This document shows positions 8,921 through 18,115 of a stretch of DNA of 64,000 nucleotides, one piece after another. Origin of the DNA: Halomonas ventosae (GTDB lineage Bacteria > Pseudomonadota > Gammaproteobacteria > Pseudomonadales > Halomonadaceae); the NCBI RefSeq assembly GCF_004363555.1, contig NZ_SNZJ01000019.1, positions 25,746-89,745 of the forward strand. Reading direction: 5' to 3'. A program made the translations under genes and the position numbers. The notes below the pieces were generated by a model, which was given only the letters and a program-made list of their open reading frames with translations, searched no databases and was not told where the DNA came from. How positions within the stretch are numbered: the first letter of the stretch is position 1; the number at the start of each line of letters is the position of its first letter.

Positions 8921-10693
8921 TCAGTAATACCCCCTGTCGCGCATCACCCGATCGGCCCTGTCCTGCGCCATGGACAGGGCCTTCTTGATGGAGCGTCGTC
9001 CGTCCAGCACCTCGAAGATCTCGTGACCGGCGATACTGATCACGTCCGTGATGCCCGGCACCGGGGGGCGCGGCCAGGCCTGCAGGATATCCTTCCTCGC
9101 CATGTCATCCACGATCTTGATCAACGGCGACAGCGCCGAGACCTCCGGGTCCTGGCTGACGCTGAAGCGCGGGGTCACCAGGCTGCCGTTCAGGATATAG
9201 AGCTTGGACATGTTGGCCGAGGTGAGGTGACGAAGTGCCGTCCAGACATTCTCGATCCGCTCCTCCGAGAGGTTGGCCGGAATGGCCAGGGCATAGCCTC
9301 CGATCGGGGTGATCGGACGGCCATGGTTACCGACGGGGTGCGACAGGTAGCCGGTCTTTCCCCAGGCCGGAGACGTCTGATCGAACTCGATGAGCGGGGC
9401 CAGCAGCGTATAGCAGTAGGCCATGCAGGCTTCGCCGCTCGCATAGGACTGGGCTCGCTCATACCACGCCATGTGGAGGATGTTGGGCGGCGAATACTTG
9501 AGGATATCCAGCATGTACTCGCAGGCGCGGTAGGCCGCATCCGACTGGAACATCGGTCGCAGCGCCTCCCCGGTTGCTTCCTGGAAATCATAGCCACCCT
9601 CGCAGCGGCGAAGGTTGATGATCGGCTGGCCGAACTTGGCCATCAGGAAGCTGAAGGTATGGCCCAGGGGCGTGCCTCGCGCGGCGTTCCAGGCGATGCC
9701 ATAGCGCCCCCTGCCGGGGTCGTGCAAGCGCCTGGCCGCCTTGACCAGTTCCTCGGTCGTCGTGGGAGGCGCGAGCTGCGCCTCCTCGAGGATGTCCTTG
9801 CGATAGCAGAGTAGCTCCGGCGTGGTCTGCAGGGGAATGCCGTATTGCTGTCCGGCGTAGCGCGAGCTCTGAATGGCGACCGGGTGAAAGTCCGAGAGGT
9901 CGTAGGCATCGCGGCGAATGAAGCGGTCGAGGGGCAGCAGGATTCCCTTGGAGGCCAGTTCGCCGAACCAGGGGAGGTCGCAGGCGACGAGGTCGTAGCG
10001 AGACTTGGGGCGACCGGCATTGGCCAGGATCGCCTCGAGCAGGTCGTCGATCGAGCGGGCAGAGTTGTGGATCTCGAGGCCGAAGATGGACTCCAGCTGC
10101 TGCTTGAGGTTGTGCATCGCCGTGAAGGTGGGGTCGGCGTGGATGAGCCCCCGCAGCCCGCCCTTCAGTTCGAGCCGTGCCGACAGCACCGCCGGCGGCG
10201 AGATCACGCGATCCGTCGCGGCCTCGTCGAGGAAGATGCGCCGGCCGGTGTCCGACGCCGGATCCACGCCGAACAGGGGCCCCAGCAGGCCCTTGATCCG
10301 GTTCGCATAGGCCTCCCACTCATCGATCATCATGGGCGAGGGGTGCAGCGAGACGGTCTTGCCCGACTTCGTCCTGGGGCGTGACAGGATCAGCCCGCGC
10401 TGGATGATGCTCTCGATTCCGCGCTTGGCGGTGCCGTAGGAGAGCCCGGAGGCATCCGCCAGCGAGGTGGGCGTCGTCAGTCGGCCGGCGAGGTGGTTGC
10501 GCATGAGATGGAGCATCATGCGCATCTCCCGGTAGCCGTGGCTCAGGGAGAGCGAGTGTTCGGTCTCCTCCTCGAACTTCTCGATGAAGTCGATGAAGCG
10601 CGAGAGCTCCGTGTTGGAGAGCTTCGGCCTCGGCGTCTGGGACAGCCTGTCGTAGGGCCCCTCAGGATGGCTCTCGTCGGGGAGGTCGCTCAT
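8921..10693 (-). CDS. Winged-helix domain fused to an ABC solute-binding domain, putative cytosolic sensor-regulator
   Basis: The 590-residue protein starts MSDLPDESHPEG; the upstream ATG lacks support while GAGG precedes this one. Residues about 20–135 form a MarR-like winged helix (LADASGLSYGTAKRGIESIIQRGLI, then a basic wing RPRTKSGKT). Residues about 165–590 resemble a family 1 extracellular solute-binding protein (YGIPLQTTPELLCYRKDILEEA; PITPIGGYALAIPANL). There is no signal peptide or membrane segment, so the binding domain should be cytosolic. The likely role is ligand-controlled transcription regulation, perhaps of the adjacent ABC/hydroxyquinol operon; target and ligand are inferred only. 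Confidence 0.75.
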   Translation of the reverse strand: MSDLPDESHPEGPYDRLSQTPRPKLSNTELSRFIDFIEKFEEETEHSLSLSHGYREMRMMLHLMRNHLAGRLTTPTSLADASGLSYGTAKRGIESIIQRGLILSRPRTKSGKTVSLHPSPMMIDEWEAYANRIKGLLGPLFGVDPASDTGRRIFLDEAATDRVISPPAVLSARLELKGGLRGLIHADPTFTAMHNLKQQLESIFGLEIHNSARSIDDLLEAILANAGRPKSRYDLVACDLPWFGELASKGILLPLDRFIRRDAYDLSDFHPVAIQSSRYAGQQYGIPLQTTPELLCYRKDILEEAQLAPPTTTEELVKAARRLHDPGRGRYGIAWNAARGTPLGHTFSFLMAKFGQPIINLRRCEGGYDFQEATGEALRPMFQSDAAYRACEYMLDILKYSPPNILHMAWYERAQSYASGEACMAYCYTLLAPLIEFDQTSPAWGKTGYLSHPVGNHGRPITPIGGYALAIPANLSEERIENVWTALRHLTSANMSKLYILNGSLVTPRFSVSQDPEVSALSPLIKIVDDMARKDILQAWPRPPVPGITDVISIAGHEIFEVLDGRRSIKKALSMAQDRADRVMRDRGYY

Positions 10694-10773
10694 GGTCGCC
10701 TCGGGGCAAGAAGGAGGGAGAGCCACAAGATAGCGCCGCCTCGCGCCTGGCGGCAAACGCGACGCCAACGCGG

Positions 10774-11511
10774 CTACCCCCAGCCGTCAACGATCAGCCG
10801 AATGCCCAGCAGGATCAGCAGGCCCAGGATGATCCGGAAGAAGAGCTCACCGCTCAGCCGTTTCTGTATGACCAGCCCCAGGCGCACGCCCAGCCAGGCC
10901 ACCGGGATCAGCAGCAGCGCGATGGTGAGGTTCTCGACATTCAGCAGGCCGAGCATGCCGTAGGGCACCAGCTTGACCAGGTTGGTAGCGGCCAGGAAGA
11001 CCACGGCGGTTCCCAGGAACTGCTCCTTGGAGAGCCGGCACTGCAGCAGGTAGAAGTTGAGCGGCGGGCCCCCGGCATGGGCGATGAAGCTGGTGAAGCC
11101 GGCGATGCCGCCGCTCACCCCACCGACCCAGACCGGCATGACGCGGCCGCGGAAGGGCTTGAGCAGTCCCCACAGGCCGAACAGGATCGAGAACACCCCC
11201 AGCAGCACCTTGAGCAGGGCCTCATCGAAGAGGCCATAGGTCAGGTAGCCGACCGCCACGCCCAGCACCGCCGGGGGAAACATCCGCCACAGAACGGCCC
11301 CCACTCGGTGGCGCCACCAGGCCCGCAGGCTGAAGACATCCATGACGATCAGCAGCGGCAGCATGACGGCCACGGCAAAGGCCGGGCTGGCCTTCAGCGA
11401 GATCAGCGGCACCGCCACGACCCCCACGCCCCCGGCGAAGCCCGATTTCGATATGCCGGTAATCAGCACGGCGATGATGATCAATACAATGAACTGCCAG
11501 TCATACGCCAT
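10774..11511 (-). CDS. TauE/SafE-family membrane permease
   Basis: This is a 245-residue membrane protein with about eight hydrophobic helices and the repeated glycine-rich TauE motifs (GISKSGFAGGVGVVAVPLISL near residue 20; GGVSGGIAGFTSFIAHAGGPP near 130). The start MAYDWQFIVL is used; the longer frame adds an unlikely hydrophilic stretch. TauE/SafE proteins export sulfite, sulfoacetate or other small organic anions. It lies 80 bases upstream of the winged-helix/binding-protein gene on the same strand and just beyond the terminator of the large operon. Confidence 0.85.
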   Translation of the reverse strand: MAYDWQFIVLIIIAVLITGISKSGFAGGVGVVAVPLISLKASPAFAVAVMLPLLIVMDVFSLRAWWRHRVGAVLWRMFPPAVLGVAVGYLTYGLFDEALLKVLLGVFSILFGLWGLLKPFRGRVMPVWVGGVSGGIAGFTSFIAHAGGPPLNFYLLQCRLSKEQFLGTAVVFLAATNLVKLVPYGMLGLLNVENLTIALLLIPVAWLGVRLGLVIQKRLSGELFFRIILGLLILLGIRLIVDGWG

Positions 11512-11540
11512 ATGACGCCTCGTGATTTCCGGAAGAGAAT

Positions 11541-11566
11541 AAAAAAGGGCCGTGCTAACACGGCCC
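11541..11566 (-). terminator. Rho-independent terminator ending the ABC/hydroxyquinol operon
   Basis: On the minus strand a perfect 8-bp stem (GGGCCGTG / CACGGCCC, four-base loop) is followed by six T. It lies 67 bases after the nitroreductase stop and marks the 3' end of the nine-gene operon that begins at 21273. Confidence 0.9.
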
Positions 11567-11633
11567 AAATCGGAGGAACCTGCAGTGTCCCGTGCCTGCC
11601 TCGGCGTACCAAAGCGGCAGCCTCTCGGCCCTG

Positions 11634-12224
11634 TCAGAGGAACTGGCAGACCTCGTCGAACTCGAACCGATCCTGGCGCGGGAAGAGCGCCGAGGCATCG
11701 CCGTAGCCCAGATTGCAGAGGAAGTTGCTCTTCACCCGACCATCGGGGAAGAACTCCTCATCCACGGCCGCATTGTTGAAGCCGGACATCGGCCCGGCAT
11801 TCAACCCCAGGGCGCGGGCGGCCAGGATGAAGTAGCCCCCCTGGATGGAGCTGTTGCGGAAGGCCGTGGCGTTGATGAAGTCCGTCTTGCCCTCGAACAG
11901 CGACTTGGCATCCTTGTTGTGGGAGAACATGCGCGGCAGGTGCTGGTAGAACTCGGTGTCATAGCCCAGCACGGCCACCACCGGCGCCTTCATGGTCTTC
12001 TCCTGGTTGCCGGGAAGCAGCGCCGGCTTGAGCCTCTCCTTGGCTTCCTGGCTCTTCAGGAAGAGCACGCGAAGGGGCTGGCAGTTCATGGAGGTGGGGC
12101 CGAAATGCATCAGGCGATACAGCTCGCGCAGCTTCTCCTCGCTGACCTCCTGATCCGTCCACACATTATGGGTACGTGCCTCGGTGAATAGGGTCTCGAC
12201 CGCGTGGTTATCGATGACAGTCAT
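11634..12224 (-). CDS. Nitroreductase-family FMN oxidoreductase, RutE/HadB-like
   Basis: The 196-residue protein has the RutE/HadB subgroup features: FGPTSMNCQPLRVLFLKS near residue 40 for FMN binding, SSIQGGYFILAARALGL near 125 and LCNLGYGD near 170. RutE reduces malonic semialdehyde to 3-hydroxypropionate, but relatives reduce other enones or quinone-like substrates. It is the last gene of the large operon, 55 bases after the hydroxyquinol dioxygenase. In this context it may reduce an aromatic or quinone intermediate; the true substrate is uncertain. Confidence 0.8.
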   Translation of the reverse strand: MTVIDNHAVETLFTEARTHNVWTDQEVSEEKLRELYRLMHFGPTSMNCQPLRVLFLKSQEAKERLKPALLPGNQEKTMKAPVVAVLGYDTEFYQHLPRMFSHNKDAKSLFEGKTDFINATAFRNSSIQGGYFILAARALGLNAGPMSGFNNAAVDEEFFPDGRVKSNFLCNLGYGDASALFPRQDRFEFDEVCQFL

Positions 12225-12279
12225 GTCGCTTTCCTCTTGCTGGATGGTGGTTTCTGGGTGGTTTCGTCTTGCGATGCGA

Positions 12280-13143
12280 CTAGCGGCTCGCCTTCAGGCC
12301 GAAGTCGTATGTCAGATGGCGGAAGGGGACTTCCATCGACCGTCCATCCGGTGCTCTTCCCGGCGGCAGCAGTTCATACGCCCTGACCAGGGAATCCTTG
12401 ACGCCGAAGACGGCATCCGAATCAAGGTAGGGATCGTCCTCGGCGAAGACCTGGGTCACCAGGGTCTCGTAGCCCTCGGCCATCAGCATGAAGTGCACAT
12501 GCGCCGGCCGGTAGGGATGACGACCGGTGATCTCCAGCATCTGGCCGACCGGGCCGTCGGTGGGGATCGGATAGGGTGAGGGGGTCACCGTCCAGAAGGC
12601 ATAGCGTCCCTGGTCGTCGGTGGTGAACCTGGCCCGCAGCGAGGCACTCTCGAGCTCCTTCTGGACGTCGTAGAACCCTTCGCTGTCCGATTGCCAGACA
12701 TCGACCACGACATTGGCCAGCGGCTCGCCGCGCCCGTCATGCACCCGCCCCTCCACGAAGAAGGGCTCTCCCTCGACGTTCCAGTCGATCGACTCGCCCT
12801 GGGCAGCCTGGGGCGGGTCGGCCACGTAGAAGGGACCCAGCACCGTGCTTTCCGACACCATGGGGTCGGACGTCTGGTGGTTGATGGCATCGACCAGCAT
12901 CGTCACGCCCAGGGTATCGGAGAGCAGGATGAACTCCTGGCGCTTGTCGTCGCACATCTGGCCGGTGCGGGTCAGGAAGTCGATGGCCTGGGTCCACTCC
13001 TGCTCGGTGGGCTCCACCTCACGGATGAAGGCGTGCAGGTGGGTGACCAGGCTGTTCAGTATGCTCTTCAGGCGCTCGTCACTGCAGCCGGCGAACTGCT
13101 CGATCACGGCATCCGTGATGTTCTCGGCATTCAGGTTTCGCAT
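12280..13143 (-). CDS. Hydroxyquinol 1,2-dioxygenase (intradiol)
   Basis: It opens the ring of 1,2,4-trihydroxybenzene between the ortho hydroxyls to give maleylacetate. The 287-residue protein has the N-terminal dimerisation/linker helices and the intradiol beta-sandwich. All four iron ligands can be seen: Tyr in SEGFYDVQ, Tyr in SPYPIPTDGPVG, and both His of RPAHVHF. The start at 13143 (MRNLNAENITDAV) fits the family; the longer frame does not. A catechol 1,2-dioxygenase is the alternative, but maleylacetate reductase in the same operon supports hydroxyquinol. Confidence 0.9.
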   Translation of the reverse strand: MRNLNAENITDAVIEQFAGCSDERLKSILNSLVTHLHAFIREVEPTEQEWTQAIDFLTRTGQMCDDKRQEFILLSDTLGVTMLVDAINHQTSDPMVSESTVLGPFYVADPPQAAQGESIDWNVEGEPFFVEGRVHDGRGEPLANVVVDVWQSDSEGFYDVQKELESASLRARFTTDDQGRYAFWTVTPSPYPIPTDGPVGQMLEITGRHPYRPAHVHFMLMAEGYETLVTQVFAEDDPYLDSDAVFGVKDSLVRAYELLPPGRAPDGRSMEVPFRHLTYDFGLKASR

Positions 13144-13147
13144 GGGG

Positions 13148-14050
13148 TCATTTCCTCTCGATGGCCGGCAGCCCGGAGAGGCGCTCGGTATGGTGGATCG
13201 TGGCGATGTAGTCATCCTCACCATGCCCCGTGCCGATCAGCGAGCTGTAGGCCTCGCGCATCTGGGCGGCCAGGGGTACGGCGACACCGTCCCCATGGGC
13301 ACAGCCGAGGATCAGGTCCAGGTCCTTGGCCATCTGGGCAGCCGAGAAGGTGGAGGTGAAGTCGCGGTCCTTCAGCGGCTGGGTCTTGTACTTGACCATC
13401 GGCGAGCCCACGGCGCTGTCGGCCATCAGGTCCAGCATCGCCTCCCAGCCGATGTTGCCCTTGCGGGCCATCGCCAGGGCCTCGCCCATCATCCCGGCGC
13501 TCACCGCGATCATCAGGTTGATCGCCAGCTTGGCGTAGCGCGCCTGCTCCTCGTCACCGAGCCAGTACTGGGCCTTGGTGAAGGTGGCCATCACCGGCAC
13601 GGCCTCATCCAGTGCCTCGCGCGGCCCGGAGACCATGGCCGACAGGGTGCCGGACTCGGCGGCGACCGGGTTGCCCGACACCGGACTGCGCAGGTAGGCG
13701 ATGCCCCGCTCCTCGGCGGCGGCGGCCACCCTGGCGGAGGCCTCGATGCTGACGGTGCTGGTCTCGACCAGCACGCTGCCCGGGGCCAGCTTCGCCAGCA
13801 ACTGGCCGCTCTCCAGCGTCAGGCCGAGCAGCGCCCGGTCATCGGGAATCGAGACGAAGACCAGGCGGCAGCCCTCGACGGCAGAGGCCAGGTCATCGTG
13901 TGCCGTGATGCCGACCTGTTCGGCCAGCGCCATCCGCTCGGCGCTGAGGTCGAATCCCTGGACGGGATAGCCGGCCGCGGCGATCCGCGTTGCCATGGGC
14001 AAGCCCAGCTTGCCAAGGCCAACCCAGGCTACCTTGGTGGTGGTTGTCAT
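13148..14050 (-). CDS. 3-hydroxyisobutyrate-dehydrogenase-like NAD(P) oxidoreductase
   Basis: The 300-residue beta-hydroxyacid dehydrogenase has the Rossmann motif WVGLGKLGLPMATRIAAAGYPVQGFD at residue 8, the substrate-site segment SPVSGNPVAAESGTLSAMVSG near 120 and the catalytic lysine in YAKLAINLM near 170. The start at 14050 overlaps the amidohydrolase stop in ATGA; the longer open frame reads through that gene and is not real. It ends 4 bases before the dioxygenase start. It may reduce or oxidise a hydroxyacid or semialdehyde in the pathway. Confidence 0.85.
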   Translation of the reverse strand: MTTTTKVAWVGLGKLGLPMATRIAAAGYPVQGFDLSAERMALAEQVGITAHDDLASAVEGCRLVFVSIPDDRALLGLTLESGQLLAKLAPGSVLVETSTVSIEASARVAAAAEERGIAYLRSPVSGNPVAAESGTLSAMVSGPREALDEAVPVMATFTKAQYWLGDEEQARYAKLAINLMIAVSAGMMGEALAMARKGNIGWEAMLDLMADSAVGSPMVKYKTQPLKDRDFTSTFSAAQMAKDLDLILGCAHGDGVAVPLAAQMREAYSSLIGTGHGEDDYIATIHHTERLSGLPAIERK

Positions 14051-15411
14051 TGTGACGCCCCCTCTTGTTGGCGTGACTGAAGCTCGGCGTAGATGCGGTG
14101 ACCGGAGGCTGCCAGGTGGCTGATCCCCTCCTCGACGTCCGCCAGCAGCTTGCCGTGTCGCTTGTGGAACTCTCCCGCCACCATGACGCTGTCGACATTG
14201 GCGAGACTCGCCTGCATGACCACGGTCGAGACCGGATCGCTGACCGGCTGCATGTTCAGCCGACCGCTGTCCAGCAGCACGATGTCGGCCTGCTTGCCCG
14301 GCGTCAGGCTGCCGATGCGGTCCTCGAGCCCGAGGGCGCGGGCACCGTCGAGGGTGATCCACTGAAGCGCCTCACGGGTGCGGATGGTCGAGGTGTCGGG
14401 AATGCTGCCCTGCTCGCGCCGCGAGGCATCGTTGTCCAGCGAACGCTGCATGCCCAGCGCCATCCGGGCCACCGTGAACATGTCCCCGGAGATCACCGAT
14501 TCGAGATCCACCCCCAGGGAGACGACGCCGCCGTGCCGGCGAACGTGGCCGGTGATCGGGAAGCCATGCCCCTGGGTCATCTCGTTCTCGGGGGCGATGG
14601 AGAAGGTCACGCCCTTCTCGCAGAACCGCGCCAGTTGCCCGTCGGTGAGACTCTGCCCGTGCACGATATTGATGTCCGGCCCCAGCAGCCCCTTCTCCTC
14701 GATCACGTCCCAGCCACCGGGGGTGACCGCCTTGCCGCCGCCCTGGTGCATGGAGGCCACCAGGCCGAACTCCTTGGCCAGTTCGAAATCGTGCAGGGTG
14801 ACATCGAGGGTGGAGTAGTGCGGCCCGAGGATGGCCAGGCCCAGGGTCACGCGCCCCTCGCGATCGCCCAACGGGCCGGCGAGCAGCCGCTCGACCTCGC
14901 TGCGCGGATGGGGAATCTCGCTGAAGTGCGGCTGGCCCGGCTTGGGGTCCGGCTTGGGCGAGCCATGGAAGAACAGCGCCCGGATACCGGACGCCTCGAG
15001 CCCGCGAATCGCCGCATCGGTATGCTCGGGCGTGGGGTTGTTGTGGCACCAGTCACCCAGGGTGGTGGTTCCGCAGTTGAGCTGGTTGAGCGCCCCCATG
15101 CGCGTGGCGATATGGATGTCATCAGGGCTGAACAGGGTCGCCAGGCCGCGATGCACGTGGCCGAAGTACTCGAGCAGCGTCCAGTTGGCGGCGACGCCGC
15201 GCAGGGCCGTCTGCCAGGTATGCATATGGGCATTGACCAGCCCGGGGATCAGGATGCCACCCTGGCAGTCGACCACCTCGGCGCCCTCGGCGGGAAGGTC
15301 CTGGCCCACGGCCAGGATACGATCGTTCTCCACCAGCACCTGGCCATCGGCCAGATCGCCGATCTCGGGGTCCATGGTCACCACGGTGGCGTTGGTCAGC
15401 AGGGTCTTCAT
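14047..15411 (-). CDS. Amidohydrolase-superfamily enzyme (TRZ/ATZ-like)
   Basis: The 454-residue metal-dependent hydrolase has HMHTW near residue 62 for metal binding, GDWCHN near 120, HQGGG near 223 and IVHGQS near 250, and ends with the typical GSLTPGKQADIVLLD segment near 375. Relatives are chloro-triazine hydrolases, guanine or methylthioadenosine deaminases and hydroxydechloroatrazine hydrolases. It is fused into the operon by ATGA overlaps on both sides. A reasonable role is removal of an amino or other leaving group from a ring before ring cleavage, but the substrate is unknown. Confidence 0.85.
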   Translation of the reverse strand: MKTLLTNATVVTMDPEIGDLADGQVLVENDRILAVGQDLPAEGAEVVDCQGGILIPGLVNAHMHTWQTALRGVAANWTLLEYFGHVHRGLATLFSPDDIHIATRMGALNQLNCGTTTLGDWCHNNPTPEHTDAAIRGLEASGIRALFFHGSPKPDPKPGQPHFSEIPHPRSEVERLLAGPLGDREGRVTLGLAILGPHYSTLDVTLHDFELAKEFGLVASMHQGGGKAVTPGGWDVIEEKGLLGPDINIVHGQSLTDGQLARFCEKGVTFSIAPENEMTQGHGFPITGHVRRHGGVVSLGVDLESVISGDMFTVARMALGMQRSLDNDASRREQGSIPDTSTIRTREALQWITLDGARALGLEDRIGSLTPGKQADIVLLDSGRLNMQPVSDPVSTVVMQASLANVDSVMVAGEFHKRHGKLLADVEEGISHLAASGHRIYAELQSRQQEGASQ

Positions 15412-16487
15412 GCGTCGGTCACCTCCCTTGGGGTCGGTCGGCGGCCGGCAAAGGCATCGCTCAGGAGGCGATGGATGCCGTCGGCCTCGATCTCGCGGGG
15501 ATTCCAGTAGGGATTGCTCGTGGCGATCTGGGTCGCCCGGTCGATATCGCTCTCCTGCAGGCCGATGTCGGCCAGGGCCAGGGGCGCCCCCACGGCGCGC
15601 GCCAGGTCATGGAGTCCGCCGGCCGCATCGTCGCTGCCCAGCGCCCGGGCGATGCGGGACATCGCCTCCGGGGCGGCCCCGGCGTTGTAGGCGACGGCGT
15701 GGGGCAACACGATGGTATGGGTCTCGGCATGGGGCAGGTCGAAGGAGCCGCCCAGGGTGTGGCAGAGCTTGTGATGCAGCGACATCCCGACGGAGCCCAG
15801 GCAGGCACCGCACAGCCAGGCGCCATAGAGGGCATCCGAACGTGCGGTCTGGTTGGCCGGTTCCTGGGCGATCAATGGCAGGCTGCGCGCCAGGGCCGCA
15901 ATGCCCTCCTCCGCCATCAGCGAGACCACCGGGTTGCGGTCCTTGGCGTAGAGCGCCTCCACCGCATGGGCGATGGCATTGATGCCGCTGGTACCGGACA
16001 TGCCAACCGGCAGACCCAGCGTCAGGTCGACGTCGTAGATCACCACCTCGGGCAGAACCTCGAGGGTGCGCTGGGTCGTCTTGAGGCCGTCCCGGGTTTC
16101 CCCGAGGATCGGCGTCATCTCGGAGCCGGCATAGGTCGTGGGGATCGCCACCTGGGGCAGGCCTGTCCGCAGGGCGATGGCCTTGCCGAGCCCGATGGTG
16201 GAGCCGCCCCCGATGGCCACGGTGCAGTCCGCCTCGAGTTCCTCCAGGTGGCGCATCGCCTCGTCGGTGACCTCGACCGGGGTATGCATCCTGGCCTCGG
16301 CGAAGAGGCCGCCCCCGAGCTCGCCCAGCTGGGCGAGCACCTCGCGGGCCTGGCCGGCCTGCTCGGGCGTTGCCAGGACGAGTGCCCGGTGGCAGCCCAG
16401 CTCACGGACCTCGTCGGCGAGCCGGGACAGGGTTCCCTGGCCGAAGATGACGCGTGACGGCAGGCCGTTGTAGATGAAGGGCATCAT
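15408..16487 (-). CDS. Maleylacetate reductase
   Basis: It reduces maleylacetate to 3-oxoadipate using NAD(P)H. The 359-residue iron-containing alcohol-dehydrogenase fold has GGGSTIGLGKAIAL near residue 93, PTTYAGSEMTPI near 118, and the His-rich HHKLCHTLGGSFDLPHAETHT near 240. The start MMPFIYNGL is preceded by GAGGA. It lies 53 bases after the ABC ATPase gene and overlaps the amidohydrolase by four bases. Its product is the substrate of CatIJ encoded at 2203–3821. Confidence 0.9.
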   Translation of the reverse strand: MMPFIYNGLPSRVIFGQGTLSRLADEVRELGCHRALVLATPEQAGQAREVLAQLGELGGGLFAEARMHTPVEVTDEAMRHLEELEADCTVAIGGGSTIGLGKAIALRTGLPQVAIPTTYAGSEMTPILGETRDGLKTTQRTLEVLPEVVIYDVDLTLGLPVGMSGTSGINAIAHAVEALYAKDRNPVVSLMAEEGIAALARSLPLIAQEPANQTARSDALYGAWLCGACLGSVGMSLHHKLCHTLGGSFDLPHAETHTIVLPHAVAYNAGAAPEAMSRIARALGSDDAAGGLHDLARAVGAPLALADIGLQESDIDRATQIATSNPYWNPREIEADGIHRLLSDAFAGRRPTPREVTDA

Positions 16488-16540
16488 GGTGGTGTCCTCG
16501 TGATTGCGTGGGAAGGTCGGGCGCGGGGCGCGTGGGCCCA

Positions 16541-18115
16541 TCAGGCCGAGGCCGCCGGGGCTGGCCCGCGGGCGTCCGTGACGTTCTGTCCGGTGATGGC
16601 CTGGACCAGCTTGTCCTCGGAGACCGCATCGCCGTCGAATTCTGCCGTCACCCGGCCGTCGTACATCGCGATGATGCGGTTGCTGACACCCAGCACCTCG
16701 GGCATTTCCGACGAGATCACCAGCACCGCATAGCCCGACCGGGCCAGTTCCTTGATCAGCGCATGGATCTCGGCCTTGGAGCCCACGTCGATGCCGCGGG
16801 TCGGCTCATCCAGGATCAGCAGCTTGGGATGGGTATGCAGCCACTTGCCGATGACGATCTTCTGCTGGTTGCCGCCACTCAGGTTGCCGACCTTCTGGCG
16901 CCAGCTGGGCGTCTTGATCTTCATCGCCTGCTGGTACTTGTCGTAGACGACCTTCTCTTCCCCGGTCTTCATGAAGCCCATGGAGGAGACACTGCCAAGC
17001 GCCGAGAGGGTCATGTTGTCGCGACAGTTCATGCCGAGGATCAGGCCCTGATCCTTGCGATCCTCGGGGACCAGGGCGATGCCCTTGACGACCGCATCGT
17101 GGCTGGAGCGGATCGTCTCGGCCTTGCCTTCGAGCAGGATCTCGCCGGCCGATGGCTGGCGCAGACCGAAGATCGTCTCGGCGACCTCGGAGCGGCCCGC
17201 ACCGACCAGGCCGTACATGCCGACGATCTCACCCTTGCGGACGTTGAAGCTGATGTCCTCGAACACTCCCTTCACGGTGAGGTGACGCAGTTCCAGCATC
17301 TTCTCGCCGAACTCGCTGGGCTTGCTGGCATGATCGAGTTCGAGGGTCCTGCCGATCATCAGCTTGGTGACCTCATCCTCGCTGGTCTCGGCCGTGTTCA
17401 GGGTCCCGTTGTACTCGCCGTCACGCAGCACCGAGATGCGCTGGGAGAGGTGGAAGATCTCGTCCATGCGGTGCGAGATGTAGACGATGCCGACCCCCTG
17501 CTCCTGGAGGTTGCGGATGATGTCGTAGAGCACCGGCTTCTCGTGGTCGGTCAGTGATGCCGTCGGCTCGTCGAAGACCACGATCCGCGGCGTGAAGACC
17601 AGGGCCCGGGCGATCTCCACCATCTGCTTCTTGGCGATGGAGAGGTTGCTGACCATGTCGCGGGAGCTGAAGGTGCACTTGAGGCGCTTGAGTATCTCGG
17701 TGCTGTCGGCATGCAGCTTCTTCCAGTCGACGCGATTACCCCGTTTCAGCGGCAGGCTGCCCAGGAAGATGTTCTCCGCCACCGACATCTCGGGGACCAG
17801 CGACTGCTCCTGGTGAATCAGCACGATGCCACTCTTCTTGGCCTGCTTGGGGTTCTCGAAGGACTTCTCCTCGCCAGCGAGGATGATCTTCCCCCCGTTG
17901 GGCTGGTGCTTGCCGGCCAGCACCTTCATCAGGGTGGACTTGCCGGCGCCGTTCTCGCCCAGCAGGGCATGGACCTCGCCCGCCCTGACATCGAAGCTGA
18001 CCTTGTTCAGGGCCACCACACCGGGAAACTTCTTGGTGATGTCGATCAACGACAGCACGGGGCTCGAGGAACTCGCACCGTGAGCGGCGTTCCGGTTCAT
18101 GGCTGCAGTGCTCAT
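16541..18115 (-). CDS. Sugar-type ABC importer ATPase with two nucleotide-binding domains
   Basis: This 524-residue RbsA/MglA-type protein has an N-terminal domain with Walker A GENGAGKST near residue 55, an ABC signature LSIAKKQMVEIARAL near 155 and Walker B VVFDEPTA. In the second domain the Walker A is degenerate (GLVGAGRSE) but LSGGNQQK and LLILDEPTRGID are intact, as usual for the family. It overlaps the permease stop in ATGA. It energises uptake through the two permeases encoded upstream. Confidence 0.92.
   Translation of the reverse strand: MSTAAMNRNAAHGASSSSPVLSLIDITKKFPGVVALNKVSFDVRAGEVHALLGENGAGKSTLMKVLAGKHQPNGGKIILAGEEKSFENPKQAKKSGIVLIHQEQSLVPEMSVAENIFLGSLPLKRGNRVDWKKLHADSTEILKRLKCTFSSRDMVSNLSIAKKQMVEIARALVFTPRIVVFDEPTASLTDHEKPVLYDIIRNLQEQGVGIVYISHRMDEIFHLSQRISVLRDGEYNGTLNTAETSEDEVTKLMIGRTLELDHASKPSEFGEKMLELRHLTVKGVFEDISFNVRKGEIVGMYGLVGAGRSEVAETIFGLRQPSAGEILLEGKAETIRSSHDAVVKGIALVPEDRKDQGLILGMNCRDNMTLSALGSVSSMGFMKTGEEKVVYDKYQQAMKIKTPSWRQKVGNLSGGNQQKIVIGKWLHTHPKLLILDEPTRGIDVGSKAEIHALIKELARSGYAVLVISSEMPEVLGVSNRIIAMYDGRVTAEFDGDAVSEDKLVQAITGQNVTDARGPAPAASA

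Noticed and set aside
11634..12224. Calling the RutE-like gene as part of a pyrimidine (Rut) pathway
   Set aside because: No rutA, rutB or other Rut genes are nearby; the operon context is ring cleavage.
14097..14362. N-terminal extension of the beta-hydroxyacid dehydrogenase frame
   Set aside because: It is the out-of-frame reading of the amidohydrolase end; the ATGA overlap at 14047–14050 gives the real start.
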